From Dicyema japonicum (taxonomy: Eukaryota; Dicyemida; Rhombozoa; Dicyemidae), in NCBI GenBank assembly GCA_011109175.1, contig RDEW01000054.1:1-59283 (forward strand): a stretch of 59,283 bases of DNA, read 5' to 3'. Shown one piece after another: positions 34,400-45,619 of this stretch. A model generated the notes under the pieces. The model ran no database searches. It had not been told where the DNA came from and saw only the letters and a list, made by a program, of their open reading frames with translations. Position numbers and translations under genes: made by a program. The first letter of the stretch is position 1. Each line of letters starts with the position of its first letter.

Positions 34400-35955
34400 C
34401 GTTCAATATTGGTCTTCATTGTAAGCAAGTTCCTTGATCTCGTCGTCTCTGCCTGTGATGTTTATAGACTTATGTGTGGTACAGAGTAAGCAAGGTGGAC
34501 AAAATCTGAAATCCATAATTTCGGCAATCTGAAAGTAGTGACGTCACCAGTTACCAAAATCGAAATAGCCGACAGTTGACCCATATTCAAGATTCGACTT
34601 TTCTTTGTGTTCCTTTCTGTAATAGCAACCAAAGGGATGCTCTCACTTTAAAGGAAAAGGTCAGGTCTTCTTTCAGCGACAGATGTTGCACTTCCTATAT
34701 ATTTTCCTTTAAATGCTTAAAGTTACTTCTTTAGGGTTGAGATCTTGCGTAACTCATCAGATCTCCGTTCGACTAGTCCATATCTGAACCCCTGACTTTG
34801 TGGAAGAGAATCGGCTTTGAATTGTGGGATAATGTTTCCTGAAAGTCTTCCTTTAACGAGCTGAAGAAAGCCAGCACCTCATTACTTGTCTTTGGACGAC
34901 ATGCACTGAGAACAGCGGATGCTGACTCAGCCCACTACCGAGCGTGGGGACATTGGTGGAAACGTGTCCCCATAGGTTTTGGTTTTCGTTTCGTGTTCTC
35001 CGTAACAACAGATACACTTAATGAAATCTGGGAGAGTCCGCTTTTGTAGTTAGTTTTCTGTTATTCACTGATTTCGTTCACTTGAAAGGACGGGGGTAAA
35101 TGAATAATAAAAAAGAGGTGGGAACGAGGGGTTCAGATAAGGTGATACTTACAAAAGATGCTTAACACGAATTAATATGAGATATCGGGGATAAGGTCAT
35201 GAATTGCAGAGCTAACTGTTTTTTTTGAAAAGTCGTGATTCTCGGAGACCAAATATCACTGTCAAAAATTTCCTTGTGATGGTATTAAGGGGAACATGTA
35301 AGACAGAGTTAGGGGAAATGATCATAAAACATTGCGTAGAGCGGATAATGTTTCGAATTTGATACGAAAACTAATAAAAATAATATTTTTTTGCTAAAAG
35401 TTAAATCAGGGTCATCGTTTTTTTCCTACGTTAATAGCAGAAATGGAGGAGCAAAAAAGAAAAGGCTGATTGAGCGCATTTCCATACGAGGGAATCACAA
35501 AAGCTTTTTATTAAAAATTAAATAAAATTGAACATTTGATGATTATTGGGAACGAAGTGGTGACCCCAGAACTCTTCAAACAAGACGATACTCGTATAAT
35601 AATGATGGGTAATTGTCAATGTAATGAGTGCATGCAACCTTAGGAAGTATGATGTGGCCATCGGTGATTCCAGCTTTTACTAGTATCGCCCCTTTCCATT
35701 CAACACGCTTTAGATATACGTGGAATTTTCCGAGCTATGAAGCGACACGCAATCTTCCAACAGGAACTACGAGATAGTTGTCTAGTCACAAAGCTTGTGT
35801 ATTACTTAGCGACTTTTATTAAACATCAGGAATTTCAAATAGGTTTCAGAAAAGTGGCAAACGAGAACCAAAATTAATGACTGAAACTTAATAAACATTC
35901 TTGTTTAAACACTAAAATAACATTTAAAAATTAAATAAATTAAAAATAAATAGCG
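34400..35955. other. Spacer upstream of BUB-like gene
   Basis: No coding frame of note. It borders a real host gene, so the promoter should lie in its last few hundred bases, but I see no diagnostic element. Confidence 0.4.
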
Positions 35956-35959
35956 GGCA

Positions 35960-37726
35960 ATGTCTTGTTTGTATTGTGATACATTTGGTAATGATCCAAA
36001 ATGTACTCATGACCAGTCAGAAGTTCTCATAAGAATAAAAAACGACTGGGAACTTCGTGAGGCAGTCCGAATAACCAAAAAATTGTACTTTTCCCAATAA
36101 ACATAGAACTCTCAAAAAAGCCCTGGATAGATACTACGGCAATGATCCCCTCGCAATCTGGCTTAGGTTATCGATATACTTATTATTAGTTACTTGGAAG
36201 AAGTTAAGGGTTTCCTCACTCCAAATGAAATCTTCGATGAGTTGAGAGATTGCATAACAGACTTCATGCGCTATTCTGAGTGGTTGAGGGACACTAGATT
36301 TATCGATTTGTGCATTTCCTACGTTTCTTGTTATTTCTATTTCAGGCCACCAGAGAGAGACACTTGTTTGTACTCAACAGACTCGGTGTAGGCACGGACA
36401 GCGGTAAGTTTTATATTTGTTGGGCCCGATTGTGCGAGGCTGAGAAAAAGACTGAAATGGCGGAGATTGTTTTCAGACAGGGCTTGAATTCCATGGATCG
36501 GCCAATAAAGGAATTAAAGGACGAATTTAACGAGTTTCTGGCTAGAAAAAGGGCTCAGAATGTGCACACCAAAACCGCAAAGCTACAATTTGACCTGAAG
36601 TTGACCAAGAAATTCAACACCGATTGTTTTGAAGAATTAATTACATAATGAACTTCAAATCTTCTGTCCCCCATAGTATAGGGCGCTTAAAGTCTGTTAA
36701 AATTCAGAAAAACTGTTTTGACGTCTTATTTTTGCGTGATAATACCTCAATTGAAGAGAACGCATCAATTCATCACATTGATCATAATTTTGATTATATT
36801 TTCGCAGTTTTCGTTTAAAGTTGAATTTCAGGTTACCAAAGGAATGCGTCCGGCGACGTGGTGGCCTTTCAAAAACGGGGAATACCGGTTTGTGAAAACT
36901 ATCATGTGTGATCCCCTTTTTTTCAAAGTGGAGTCTGCTAATGGTCACGTGGGTTCTGCTGTGGTGAGCTGTTGGTTGTATTGGCAGATTTTTTTTGAAA
37001 AGAGTTTGTTGAAGCAGTTCAGAATCACAGAGAATAAAGGCTGAGTTGGGGGAGAATAACTTGTTTCAGAGCTTCCACAGTGTCTTCGCCTTGAAGAACG
37101 CTTATTTTCTGGTGGGGGATGACGTGAACTATTGGGGAAGACTGTCGGTTTTGTTTGTCTTCATTCCAGGACTTGGTGGTTAGACTGCAACTGGTTAATG
37201 AGCCCGCCATAAGCGTGTTTCTGGCTTCCCATCTGATCAGACTGGTAGTGACATTGCATTCAGTTGGGGTTGTTCACGGAAATATCCACGTGGGATGTTT
37301 TTTTATCTCTACCCTGTTAGGCTGATGTCTTATTAAAGGCCAGTGTCTGTTGACGGTTTCAACTTTGACTCCCAAATACTGAAACTGTGTGACTTTAGAG
37401 GAACTGTGGACGACGGACATGGGGATTTTAAGGTAGACGGGTTGTCTTATTATGGTGGACTACCGAGGAGTGATGACTGTGATTAGGTCTCTGTTCGGAG
37501 CTGGGGATGGAAGATTTAGAGAGTTGTTGCTATTTGGTAGTTTAGTGTTGGCTTGAATCTTGGGTGGATAGATGATATTTTTGAGGAAATGGAATGTGGG
37601 GTTCCAGATGTGGTTGAGAAGACCTTGAATGTGTGGGAACGCAGTTTTATGGTTTTATTCAGTGAAAAGTACCGTTGTTCCCTCTTGTCTGAGATTGGGA
37701 AGATTGTAATGACTATTAATAATTAA
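35960..37726 (+). CDS. BUB1/BUBR1 (MADBUB)-like checkpoint protein with pseudokinase
   Basis: A spindle-assembly-checkpoint protein of kinetochores. Starting at ATG 35960, the Mad3/BUB1 TPR region reads KKALDRYYGNDPLAIW, SYLEEVKGF, GTDSGKFYICWARLCEA and FRQGLNSMDRPIKELK. It is built from exons 35960-36084, 36107-36166, 36190-36322 and 36346 onward, with introns of 22, 23 and 23 nt. The C-terminal kinase-like part follows, with introns 36807-36831 (25), 37008-37032 (25), 37148-37169 (22), 37316-37338 (23) and 37526-37545 (20). Key blocks are LFQSFHSVFALKNAYFLVGD, VVHGNIHVGCFF and LKLCDFRGTVD. Catalytic HxD is HGN and DFG is DFR, so it is a pseudokinase, as in BUBR1. The joins near 36600-36634 and 37420-37450 are uncertain. 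No KEN box follows WEL at the N-terminus. Ends TAA 37724-37726. Confidence 0.85.
36085..36106 (+). other. 22-nt GT...AG intron
   Basis: First intron of the BUB-like gene, GTACTTTTCCCAATAAACATAG apart from its core, removed in phase 2. Its removal turns an in-frame TAA into KKLTLKKALDRYYGNDP, which matches the family. Introns 2 (36167-36189) and 3 (36323-36345) are 23 nt each and equally well supported by protein homology. Confidence 0.85.
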
Positions 37727-37949
37727 TTTTGTTGTTGTATTTGAGGTCATTGTTGTGAGGTTAATGATTAAGCAAGGATTAAATAGGTGCTGAATGTAAA
37801 ATAAGGAAACATTTGTAATAATCCTATTTTATTTATGAATTGAATGTGGGTAGAGAAGAGAGGGAATAAGGACTGGCTGGAAGTTAACTTTTCTAAGAGG
37901 AGAATGGCTAACAGTTAGGATATTTGAATCTAGTTAATAATACTGCACT

Positions 37950-38315
37950 TTACGAAGGGACATATCATTATCTATCGTGCCACGTGGCACTAATGTTAGT
38001 GTGGTGCTATGTGACTACTTGAAGATTATTTGTATGCTTCTTCTGTTCCTTCTCTTCCCATTTGACTCTAAAGAGCTTGAATTGTTAGTGTGCGTCATGT
38101 GGTTCACCATCTCTGGTGGCGCCAGATATAATATAAATTATATCCACAAAGGACCATTAGTCAACAACCATCCAGAGGAGTTCCCCTGGACGGCACTTTC
38201 TTCAAGTTTGAGCATGCGAAGACTGCTGAGTGAGGCCGGGATCACCTGATTCTCTTCATTCTGACAATGACGGTGTTTTTTTGATTCAATAAATTTAATT
38301 TAAATTTAACAATTA
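37950..38315 (+). mobile_element. Short non-autonomous element (type B), plus copy
   Basis: Contains two related sub-repeats at its 5' side (TTAGTGTGGTGCTATGTGAC near 37994 and TTAGTGTGCGTCATGTGG near 38085). These are followed by the hairpin block CACCATCTCTGGTG, AAAGGACCATTAGTCAACA, CTGGACGGCACTT and the 3' box GGGATCACCTGATT with an AT tail. Aligns with the inverted copy at 24.6-24.85 kb. Short internal frames are incidental. Confidence 0.7.
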
Positions 38316-38389
38316 TCATCACTAATCGACGAGGAAGAACTAAGGAATGCTTTTCACTTTTTTTTCTATTTGTTGGGTGTGGGTCCTTT

Positions 38390-38505
38390 TTAGACGACCG
38401 GTTCCGCAGTTAGATGTTCACTGATGACGGCATTATTCGTCAAGATGCGTGTAACCTTCAGCTGAAATGTACAGCAGCGAGATTTGAACAATAGACCATC
38501 AGGTT
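38390..38505 (-). mobile_element. tRNA-derived SINE, copy B
   Basis: The reverse complement shares CTCGCTGCTGT, AAGGTTACACGCATC, TTGACGAAT and GCCGTCATCAGTG with copy A at 34.2 kb, and has a B-box-like TGTTCAAATCT (38480-38490). It lacks a 17-bp segment present in copy A. The A-box head is not clear. Confidence 0.6.
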
Positions 38506-38529
38506 TTTTCTGCAAATTAAGTTTCACAT

Positions 38530-39180
38530 TTCCTGGCAAAAATGTCAAAACAATAATCGAATACAAAAAACGTTTAAGAATTTATTAAATCGATATTTTC
38601 AACATCATCGATAATTATTTCCATTTCATCGGAAACATCGTCATATTAATTCTCTAATTCAACATATGCGACATTCCCCTTTTCAGATTTTTCTGCTAAA
38701 ATTGCCTTGAATGCAAAAAAGAGAACTTATTTGGTGTAATTCCGCAGCATTCGAAACTTTTAATTATTGACATTGGTGTTATTTTATTTATTGAAAAAAA
38801 TGTCATTTGCAAAACAAATTCCCAGCTTATTCGATAACCCTTGGGTGTAAATTCTTTGACATCTTCAGAAATCCACTTATCCCATTAAATATTTTTTGGA
38901 ATTTTACATTTAGGAATTTTTTATACCTTTCTAAATAATAAGACTCTAAACAATCTTTCCTGCTTCATACCACAGAGAATCGGATTTTCCCGTGTCCTGT
39001 TCCATATGCTTCAACATTTTTCATTAATAAACGAAATTGTCCAGAATTCAATCATATCAAATAAACTGGAGTCTCTATTAAATAAAGTTTCTGGTTCATA
39101 GTCTTAAGTTACTAACTTTGATACGAGCAAATAATCAGCAATTCCTTTTTTCTAAGTCAGCTTTTTTTGTGGTCGAACAT
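38530..39180 (-). pseudogene. Degenerate transposase remnant, probably pogo/Tigger-type
   Basis: The minus strand, with many stops, retains FVLQMTFFSINKITPMSIIK and SFECCGITPNKFS, followed by an acidic block VSDEMEIIIDDVENIDL. This order (alpha-helical C-terminus, SF..CGI..., acidic tail) recalls the end of pogo-type transposases. Too decayed for a firm call. Confidence 0.3.
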
Positions 39181-39417
39181 GTTGGAATATTCCAACGGTC
39201 AGAAGGGCAACAGTAGAAGCTTCTACTCAGACAGAAGAACCTGTGAAGGGAAAGAAAGAAGAAATCTCAACACAGGTCAATGATGGTGAATGTCAACTTG
39301 ATTATTCACAAACTTTGGAAAAATTAGAGAAAAGCATTATAGAAGTAACGAAAACAAAAAAGGATACGAAGCATTTATTGGATTTGGTGGCTGATCCTAC
39401 CTCTTAGGAGGCACATT

Positions 39418-41130
39418 ATGGTAAAACTGGACATCAAGAACGCTTTTAACAGCTTAAGAAGAGACTGCATTCTGGAGGCCTGCAAGGAGAGATGTCCGTA
39501 CATATTTGAACTGGTCAATTATTCATACGGAAAACCTTCATCACTATTACACGGGGATTTCATAGTTCGATCGTCCTCAGGTGTTCAACAGGGCGACCCC
39601 CTTGGACCACTGCTGTTCTCCCTCGGCATTGAGAAAATCACGAAGCTCTCTAGATGCCCACTCAACATCTGGTACCTCGATGACGCTGTCTTAGGAGGTC
39701 CCCCGGAAACGGTCTTCCAGGACTTAGAAGTACTCACCCCCGCGCTGTCCGAGGTGGGTCTTCAGTTGAATATAAAGAAATGTGAAATAACAAACTGTGG
39801 TCTTGCTGACGATGACTTCTCTTCAATTGTTCAAAAATTTTACTCCTTGTTTCCCGATGGGATTGAAAATGAATTGATTTTTCTTGGTTCCCCGATCACT
39901 AGTAATGTGATGAAGCATGTCCTCCTTGACAAAAAAAACGACTCCTATGCGATTCGCTGGAAAGATTACAGCTGCTGGATTTCACACAGCACTATTCCTA
40001 TTGAAAAGAAGTCTCAACATCCAGAGAATCTCCTATCTATAAGGACAGCTCCATATTATTCTCAACTGGAGCTGCTAGAGAATTTTGATTTGTCTCTCCT
40101 CAGCTCGACGGAGCAAATATTTAATGTCCGATTCGTCGATGATACATGGATGCAGGCTACACTCCCAGTTAGATTCGGGGGTCTTGGAATCCGTCGAACT
40201 TTGGACGTCTCACTTCCCGCTCATTTATCATCACTCACGGCCTGAGAACCTTTGGTCAGGAGGATTCTACACTCCCCACCCGAATTCTCAACTGACCAAG
40301 AGATAATCCACGCACGAGAAGCCTGGAATGCCACCAACCTCCCCCTGCCTCCTTCCCAAGATCGCCAGCGAAACCTGGACAACTTATTATGCTGGAAATC
40401 GTTTAGACTCCTACTAGAATCTGCCAATCAGCACCGACGCGCTTGTTTGCTTTCGGGGGCTTCCCCTGAGAGCGGAGCTTGGCTAAACGCCATCCCCAAT
40501 GGAGCTTTGGGCACTTTTCTGGATGATGAATGCGTTAGAACTGGTATCTCTCTGCGGCTGGACTAAAAGTATGTGTACCTCACCCGTGCCGATGTGGCAT
40601 CCTGATAGACTGCTATGGCCTGCACCCTCTCACCTGCAGGAGGAGCGCTGGCAGATCCCCAAGGCACAAGGCTCTGAATGAAATTGTCAGGCGAGCTATG
40701 GATGCTGCTGGATACTCGGCCATTCTTGAACCGGTCGGGTTATGCAGAAGTGACGGAAAACGACCGGACGGGATGACCATATTTCCATTTGAGGCCGGGA
40801 AACCACTGGTTTGGGATGTGACATGTACAGACACGTTCGCCCAGAAAAATCTTCACGAGAGTGCTACAAGGGCCTGTTCAGCATCCGTAAAGGCGGAGAA
40901 GGCCAAACTCGTTAAATACGTCGACCTTCCCGATGATGTCAAATTTGTTCCCCTTGCTATGGAGACTTCCGGATCCTACTCCCCCTCTACACTCAAGTTT
41001 TTAGGACGTCTTGGAAACCGGATCACCTCATGCACTGGAGATCTCCGCGAACGCCGCTGGCTATTTGAGAGAATTTCGCTCGCAATTTTGAGAGGGAACA
41101 GCCACGCGGTGAGGGCGGCAACTACCTGAC
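39418..41130 (+). pseudogene. LINE with RT, CCHC knuckle and PD-D endonuclease-like C-terminus
   Basis: RT motifs in order: VKLDIKNAFNSLRRD (first Asp), SSGVQQGDPLGPLLFSLG, IWYLDDAVLGG (catalytic pair), LNIKKCEI, then LIFLGSPI. The frame is interrupted by a TGA at 40243-40245 and a one-base shift near 40560. It then gives HPCRCGILIDCYGLHPLTC (CCHC), RHKALNEI, and KRPDGMTIFPFE with LVWDVTCTDT, which resembles the R-P-D...W-D/E-V core of restriction-like endonucleases. It ends ERISLAILRGNSHAV. 5'-truncated at about 39417. With those two breaks it is one of the longest copies of the family in the window. Confidence 0.85.
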
Positions 41131-41199
41131 TTCTATTGTTTAAATTTTTTGATTTGTAAAAAAATTGATATTTTCAAAAAAAACTTCGATTTATTATAA

Positions 41200-43700
41200 A
41201 TCTAATTTGAATACGAAGAGACCAAGAATTATTGAAGAAGATGTATGTGAACTAGTCAGTGTGCAAATACAAACAAATATTGGATAGATAACAGTTGGAG
41301 GAATTTATTCTAAAAGCTTACGTGAGTACCCTTGGATCATTGCGAAATTTTTTAACGAAAACGTGAATCCGATTTTGGTTGGGGACATGGACGCAAAGCA
41401 TGTTGATTATGGATGTGTTACAACAAATCAGGATGGAAAATGTCTTATAAAGTGGATGGAATCAGGAGAATTAAAATTTTGACGTCAGCAGAAATAAATC
41501 ACTATGCAACTTATAGTGGTGATAAACTTGGATTGTTCATAATGCCTCTGACGATGAGTGAAATGTGTGATCCTCCATATATCGAAAATGACATAGGAAG
41601 TGATCACATCCCACAAACGATTGAATTAAAAACTGGTCCGGTTTACACACGACATTTATTCATTGGATATGATGTCAGCAAAATTGATTGGAATCACTTC
41701 AATTTCTACATCAGGCTGAAAATTGGTAATGTTTGTGATTTGGGGATTTCGAAACCGGAGATATCGACATTCTGGATAACAAAATAAGATCTTTGTTGTT
41801 AAGTTATCTGGAAAATTATGGAAAAAGAAAAAATCTGTTGCCGCAGGAGAATATGATAATAGGAGTAGAAGAACGCTCTTTGCGTCAGGAGAAGAATAAG
41901 TTAGAAAATAAATTAAAGAGGTGTTGGGATATCTTCGACTCTCAAGAACTTAAAATGCAGATCAAGTTAGTGAAGAAGAAAATAATGGATGTTGTAAAGA
42001 AGAATGAAGAAAAATTATGGAAAAGAGAATGTTCAAAGTTACGTCGACAGAACCCAAAATTTTGGAAACTATATGCAAGAATGAATTCTCCCAGTAATAA
42101 GAATGAAGAAATATCTCTCAAGTCAGATGATGGTCTCACTATTCCAAAAGAAGAAATTCCAAATGTTTTACGTCGACAATTGTCCAAAATTCAAGAGATA
42201 GATCCGGCATTTTTATTCCGATAGAAGTACAAGATACAAGAAGTAGTTATAAAGAAAAGTCGAAACTGAGTGGTCCCTTGTGTCATCCTATAACGCTGGA
42301 AGAAATAAATGCTGAATTAAGGGTTGCAAAAATAAAGCACCAGGGTGTGATTTTATCCCAATGAGTATTTTCAAGAACGCAGGCCCAATTTTAATTGAGT
42401 GCCTAAAAATATTATATAATTCTTCTTGGAGTTTTGGTCATGTTCCAGCTTATTGGAAACGAACAATTGTACGCATGGTTGTGAAAAAAGGAAAGCCAAG
42501 GTCAAAAGCAGATAGTTATAGGCCAATTAGCCTAGTCTGCTCAATATCGAAAGTTATGGAAAAAATTGTTTTCAATCGTCTATCAAGCATGTTGAGGATA
42601 ATAATTTTCTCTCTGATAATCAACTGGGATTTCGGCATAAAAAAGGGACTGGAGATTGCTTTAAAGAGCTAAGATCTGCAATCGAAATTTCACGAAATAA
42701 AAAGGAATTTCTTACAATAGCATGTTTGGATATAACAAAAGCGTTTGACAGTGTTTGGCACTGGACTTGTTGATACGTTGTCAAAAGCAGAAATTGGGAA
42801 AACTGCGTTATTATGGATAGAAAACTTTCTTTCAAAAAGAAAGTCATATATACGTGTTGGAAATTTAATTTCAAAGTAAATTGAATTGCGAAGAGGAGTT
42901 CCACAGGGTTCAATTCTCAGCCCGCTACTCTTCAATTGCGTAATGAGAGATTTGCCGAAAACAGAGAGCGTAAATAGTCAAATGATTATTTATGCTGATG
43001 ACATTCTTGTGCTTGATTCAAGCATGAATAAACAAATTTCATGGAAAAGGGTGGAATCCCATATTACTAAGATTGGAAAGTGGTGCCAAAACAATGGGTT
43101 GATTTTATCGAGGGAAAAAACAACAGTCACTTGGATTGCAAGTAAAAGAAAAAATATTAATCAATGTGTGAATACTGGGGATATAAAAATCTCTGAAGCA
43201 TTGAAGTATCTCGGATTGTTGATAGACCGACGAGGATCTTTCAAGGAACATATTAAAACACGAAGAAAGAAAGATACAGAAATGTTGAAATCTTTAATTC
43301 GATTTCATTTGGAGCCTGAAACTTTTCTTTTTGTGTATTCGGCGTGTGTTGAACCTTTCTTAATAAATGTTTATCAAGGATGGTTTAGAACAAAAGAAAT
43401 GATGTATTTGTCAAAAATTTGGAAAAGTCCAGAAGATTTGCGATTAAATTGGCATATGGACTGGACTTAAAATCTAATACCGAAGAAGATTACGACCTGA
43501 AAGTCAGAAAGATAGAAAAATTATTACATCACTTATGGAAAATGTTATGTAATTTTTGGGGTCCAAACGAAGTAGAGACATGTGGTGTCTCATAAAATGA
43601 CGCTACACAATAAATACAAACCCACTTAATTAGTTTTGGTTCAGGTTTTGGTTTCTTAACAGTAATTAGTTTTGGGGTTTGTTAGAAAATAAAATTTGTC
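41200..43700 (+). pseudogene. Jockey-like LINE, APE end to RT
   Basis: Endonuclease remains (LVGDMDAKHVDYG near 41375, GSDHIPQTIEL near 41600) lead to a lysine-rich linker (41793-42224). RT follows in several frames: YWKRTIVRMVVKKGKP, SYRPISLVCSISKVMEKIV, TKAFDSVW, GVPQGSILSPLLFNCVMRDL, IIYADDILVLDSSM and LKYLGLLIDRRGSFKEHIK. The longest intact stretch is 42886-43470. The 3' end is near 43690 in AAAATAAAATTTGTCTTGTC. It is more AT-rich than the 2A-bearing family and diverged from it. Confidence 0.85.
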
Positions 43701-43709
43701 TTGTCTTGT

Positions 43710-43812
43710 CTACTGAGTTCGACTTGTGAGTGTCATAGGACTAATCGTTTAATTTAGAGGAAAAAAATCGATATTGCAAGTAGCGCATAGTTGCAGGTAG
43801 CGCTCGCGACAT
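43710..43812 (-). mobile_element. Terminal and subterminal end of TGTCGCGAGCGC element
   Basis: The reverse complement begins TGTCGCGAGCGCTACCTGCA and matches the first about 100 bp of the element at 48415, including GACACTCACAAGTCGAA beyond the inverted repeat. The opposite end is not in this region: the LINE at 41.2-43.7 kb lies immediately interior, so the element is truncated or interrupted. Confidence 0.75.
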
Positions 43813-43816
43813 AATA

Positions 43817-45598
43817 CAGTAGGACCCCCCCACTCAAACCCCGGCCCTGGGCACCCTCTGTATTTGGGGCGATTTTTTAAATAAATATAATTATAAATGA
43901 TCTTTTACATTTTTTCACATTTTTCGTTCAATAAATTCAAAATAAAAACCCCGCTTTTTGGGGCACTTTCTCTATAGAAAATTTAAAAATCTATTATTTA
44001 GTTTTTATCTTTAATTTATTAATTTTCAAATAATTGTCAGCATGCCTGCGAAGCTTAGTCGTCATTTGAAACAACAGATTTTCGATTCTTTAATAAATCA
44101 AAATATGTCAGAAAGAAAAATTTGTCGATTATACAAGATTGGAAAGGAACTGTTTCTCGAATTAAAAAAGAAATTGGAAGGAAAATATTTCGTTAAACAA
44201 AGAAGTATTTTTTGAGGAAGTTTCATGCAAGAAGTTTGAATCCGACCTTTCATTCAAATTGATCGACTAGTATTCGAAGTCTTCAACAATTTGAGAAAGG
44301 ATGGGATTTCAGTATCTGGATGTCTCCTCAAAAATATTGCAAAAAAGATTGCTGACAAATTTGAGTTTAATGATTTCAAGGCATCAAATGGATGGCTTGA
44401 TCGATTTAAAAAGCGACATGAATTACTATTCGACATGAAAAAAACTCATCCGACAAAAAAAACTTAGAGTTTTTTAACAATTACGACAGTTTATTTGAGG
44501 AATACGATAAAAAAGATATTTTTAACTGCGACGAAACTTCTCTTTTTATTAAAAAAAATTCATGTAGATCATTTGTCTCTTCAAATGATGATTGTTTTGG
44601 TAAAACGAAAAGTAAAGAACGAGTTTCAGTTCTTTTATGCTGCAGCCGTGAAGGCGAGAAATTAAAACCCCTTGTTATCGGGAAATTCAAATCCCCAAGA
44701 TGCTTAAAAAACATAAATACAGAAGATTATGGGGTATATTGTGTTAATTTTAGGTTCTATATACAGCTTCAAAAAATGCATGGATGACGATGGATATTTT
44801 TGATACATGGCTACAAAAAATAAACTTCGAAATGGTTCAAAAAAACAGGAAAATTTTGATTATTATGGATAATGCACGTTGTCAGAAATGTCAGGAATAT
44901 TCAAACTTATCTTTTCTTAAACTTCCTAAAAACACAACAGCACTTTTTCAACCTTTAGATATGGGGATCATAAACTCATTCAAATCATGTTATAAGAATG
45001 TTCTTTATGAAATGATATGTTTTGACGATGCTAATGAATACTATGATGCCCTGTTGAAGATCAATATGAGACAAGTAGTCGCATTTGTGGGAGAAGCATG
45101 GACTCGTGTAACAAAAACTACAATATTGAATTGTTGGAAAAAGATAAATGAGCAAAGAACATTTGTCCATGAAACAAATTCAAAAAAAGAATCCGAATTA
45201 ATTGATGAACATATTTAACAGAACTTGAAATAAATGGAATAGAAGACAATGAGGCTTTGTATTATGGAAATAATGAGATGGATGGGCTATATTTAAAAAA
45301 TACAATAAAAATTATGAATAATCTTGAATCTTCATTATTTAACATTTGTCCTGAAGGGCTTAAAGAATACTATGAATTTAGGATTAAAATTTCAAAAATG
45401 CTAAGAAACAAATATTCCATTGGGAACAAAATAACTGATTATTTTTCATAAATAAATTGATTCCTTTTTGTAATATGAAGCAAAACATTGTATTGTAAAA
45501 ATAATTATTTAAAAATACGAATAGAGAGGTTAAAAATGTAATAATTTAGTATACTCTCTATATTTGGGGCACTTTTCTATTGGGGCGGGGTCCTACTG
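43817..45598 (+). mobile_element. pogo/Tigger-type DNA transposon
   Basis: Ends are CAGTAGGACCCC... on the left and its inverse GGGGTCCTACTG on the right, each bordered by TA (43815-43816 and 45599-45600). The 1.78-kb interior encodes a CENP-B-type HTH and a DDE transposase in broken frames. It sits 4 bp from the end of the TGTCGCGAGCGC element. Confidence 0.85.
44042..45451 (+). pseudogene. pogo/Tigger transposase (DDE, frameshifted)
   Basis: The N-terminal HTH is KLSRHLKQQIFDSLINQNMS with ERKICRLYKI (44045-44140). The second CENP-B domain (GISVSGCLLKNIAKKIADKF, then SNGWLDRFKKRHELLF) is at 44250-44440. Catalytic residues are the first Asp in IFNCDETSLF (44520), the second in ILIIMDNARCQK (44862) and the third in ALFQPLDMGIINSFK (44940). 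The C-terminus is open to 45218 and again 45257-45451. At least four stops or shifts separate the blocks, so no active enzyme can be made. Confidence 0.85.
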
Positions 45599-45619
45599 TA
45601 ATATTATAATTATTGTCAG

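Noticed and set aside
37977-38249. 90-codon plus-strand ORF after the BUB-like gene
   Set aside because: It lies entirely in the type-B short element, whose other copy does not preserve the frame.
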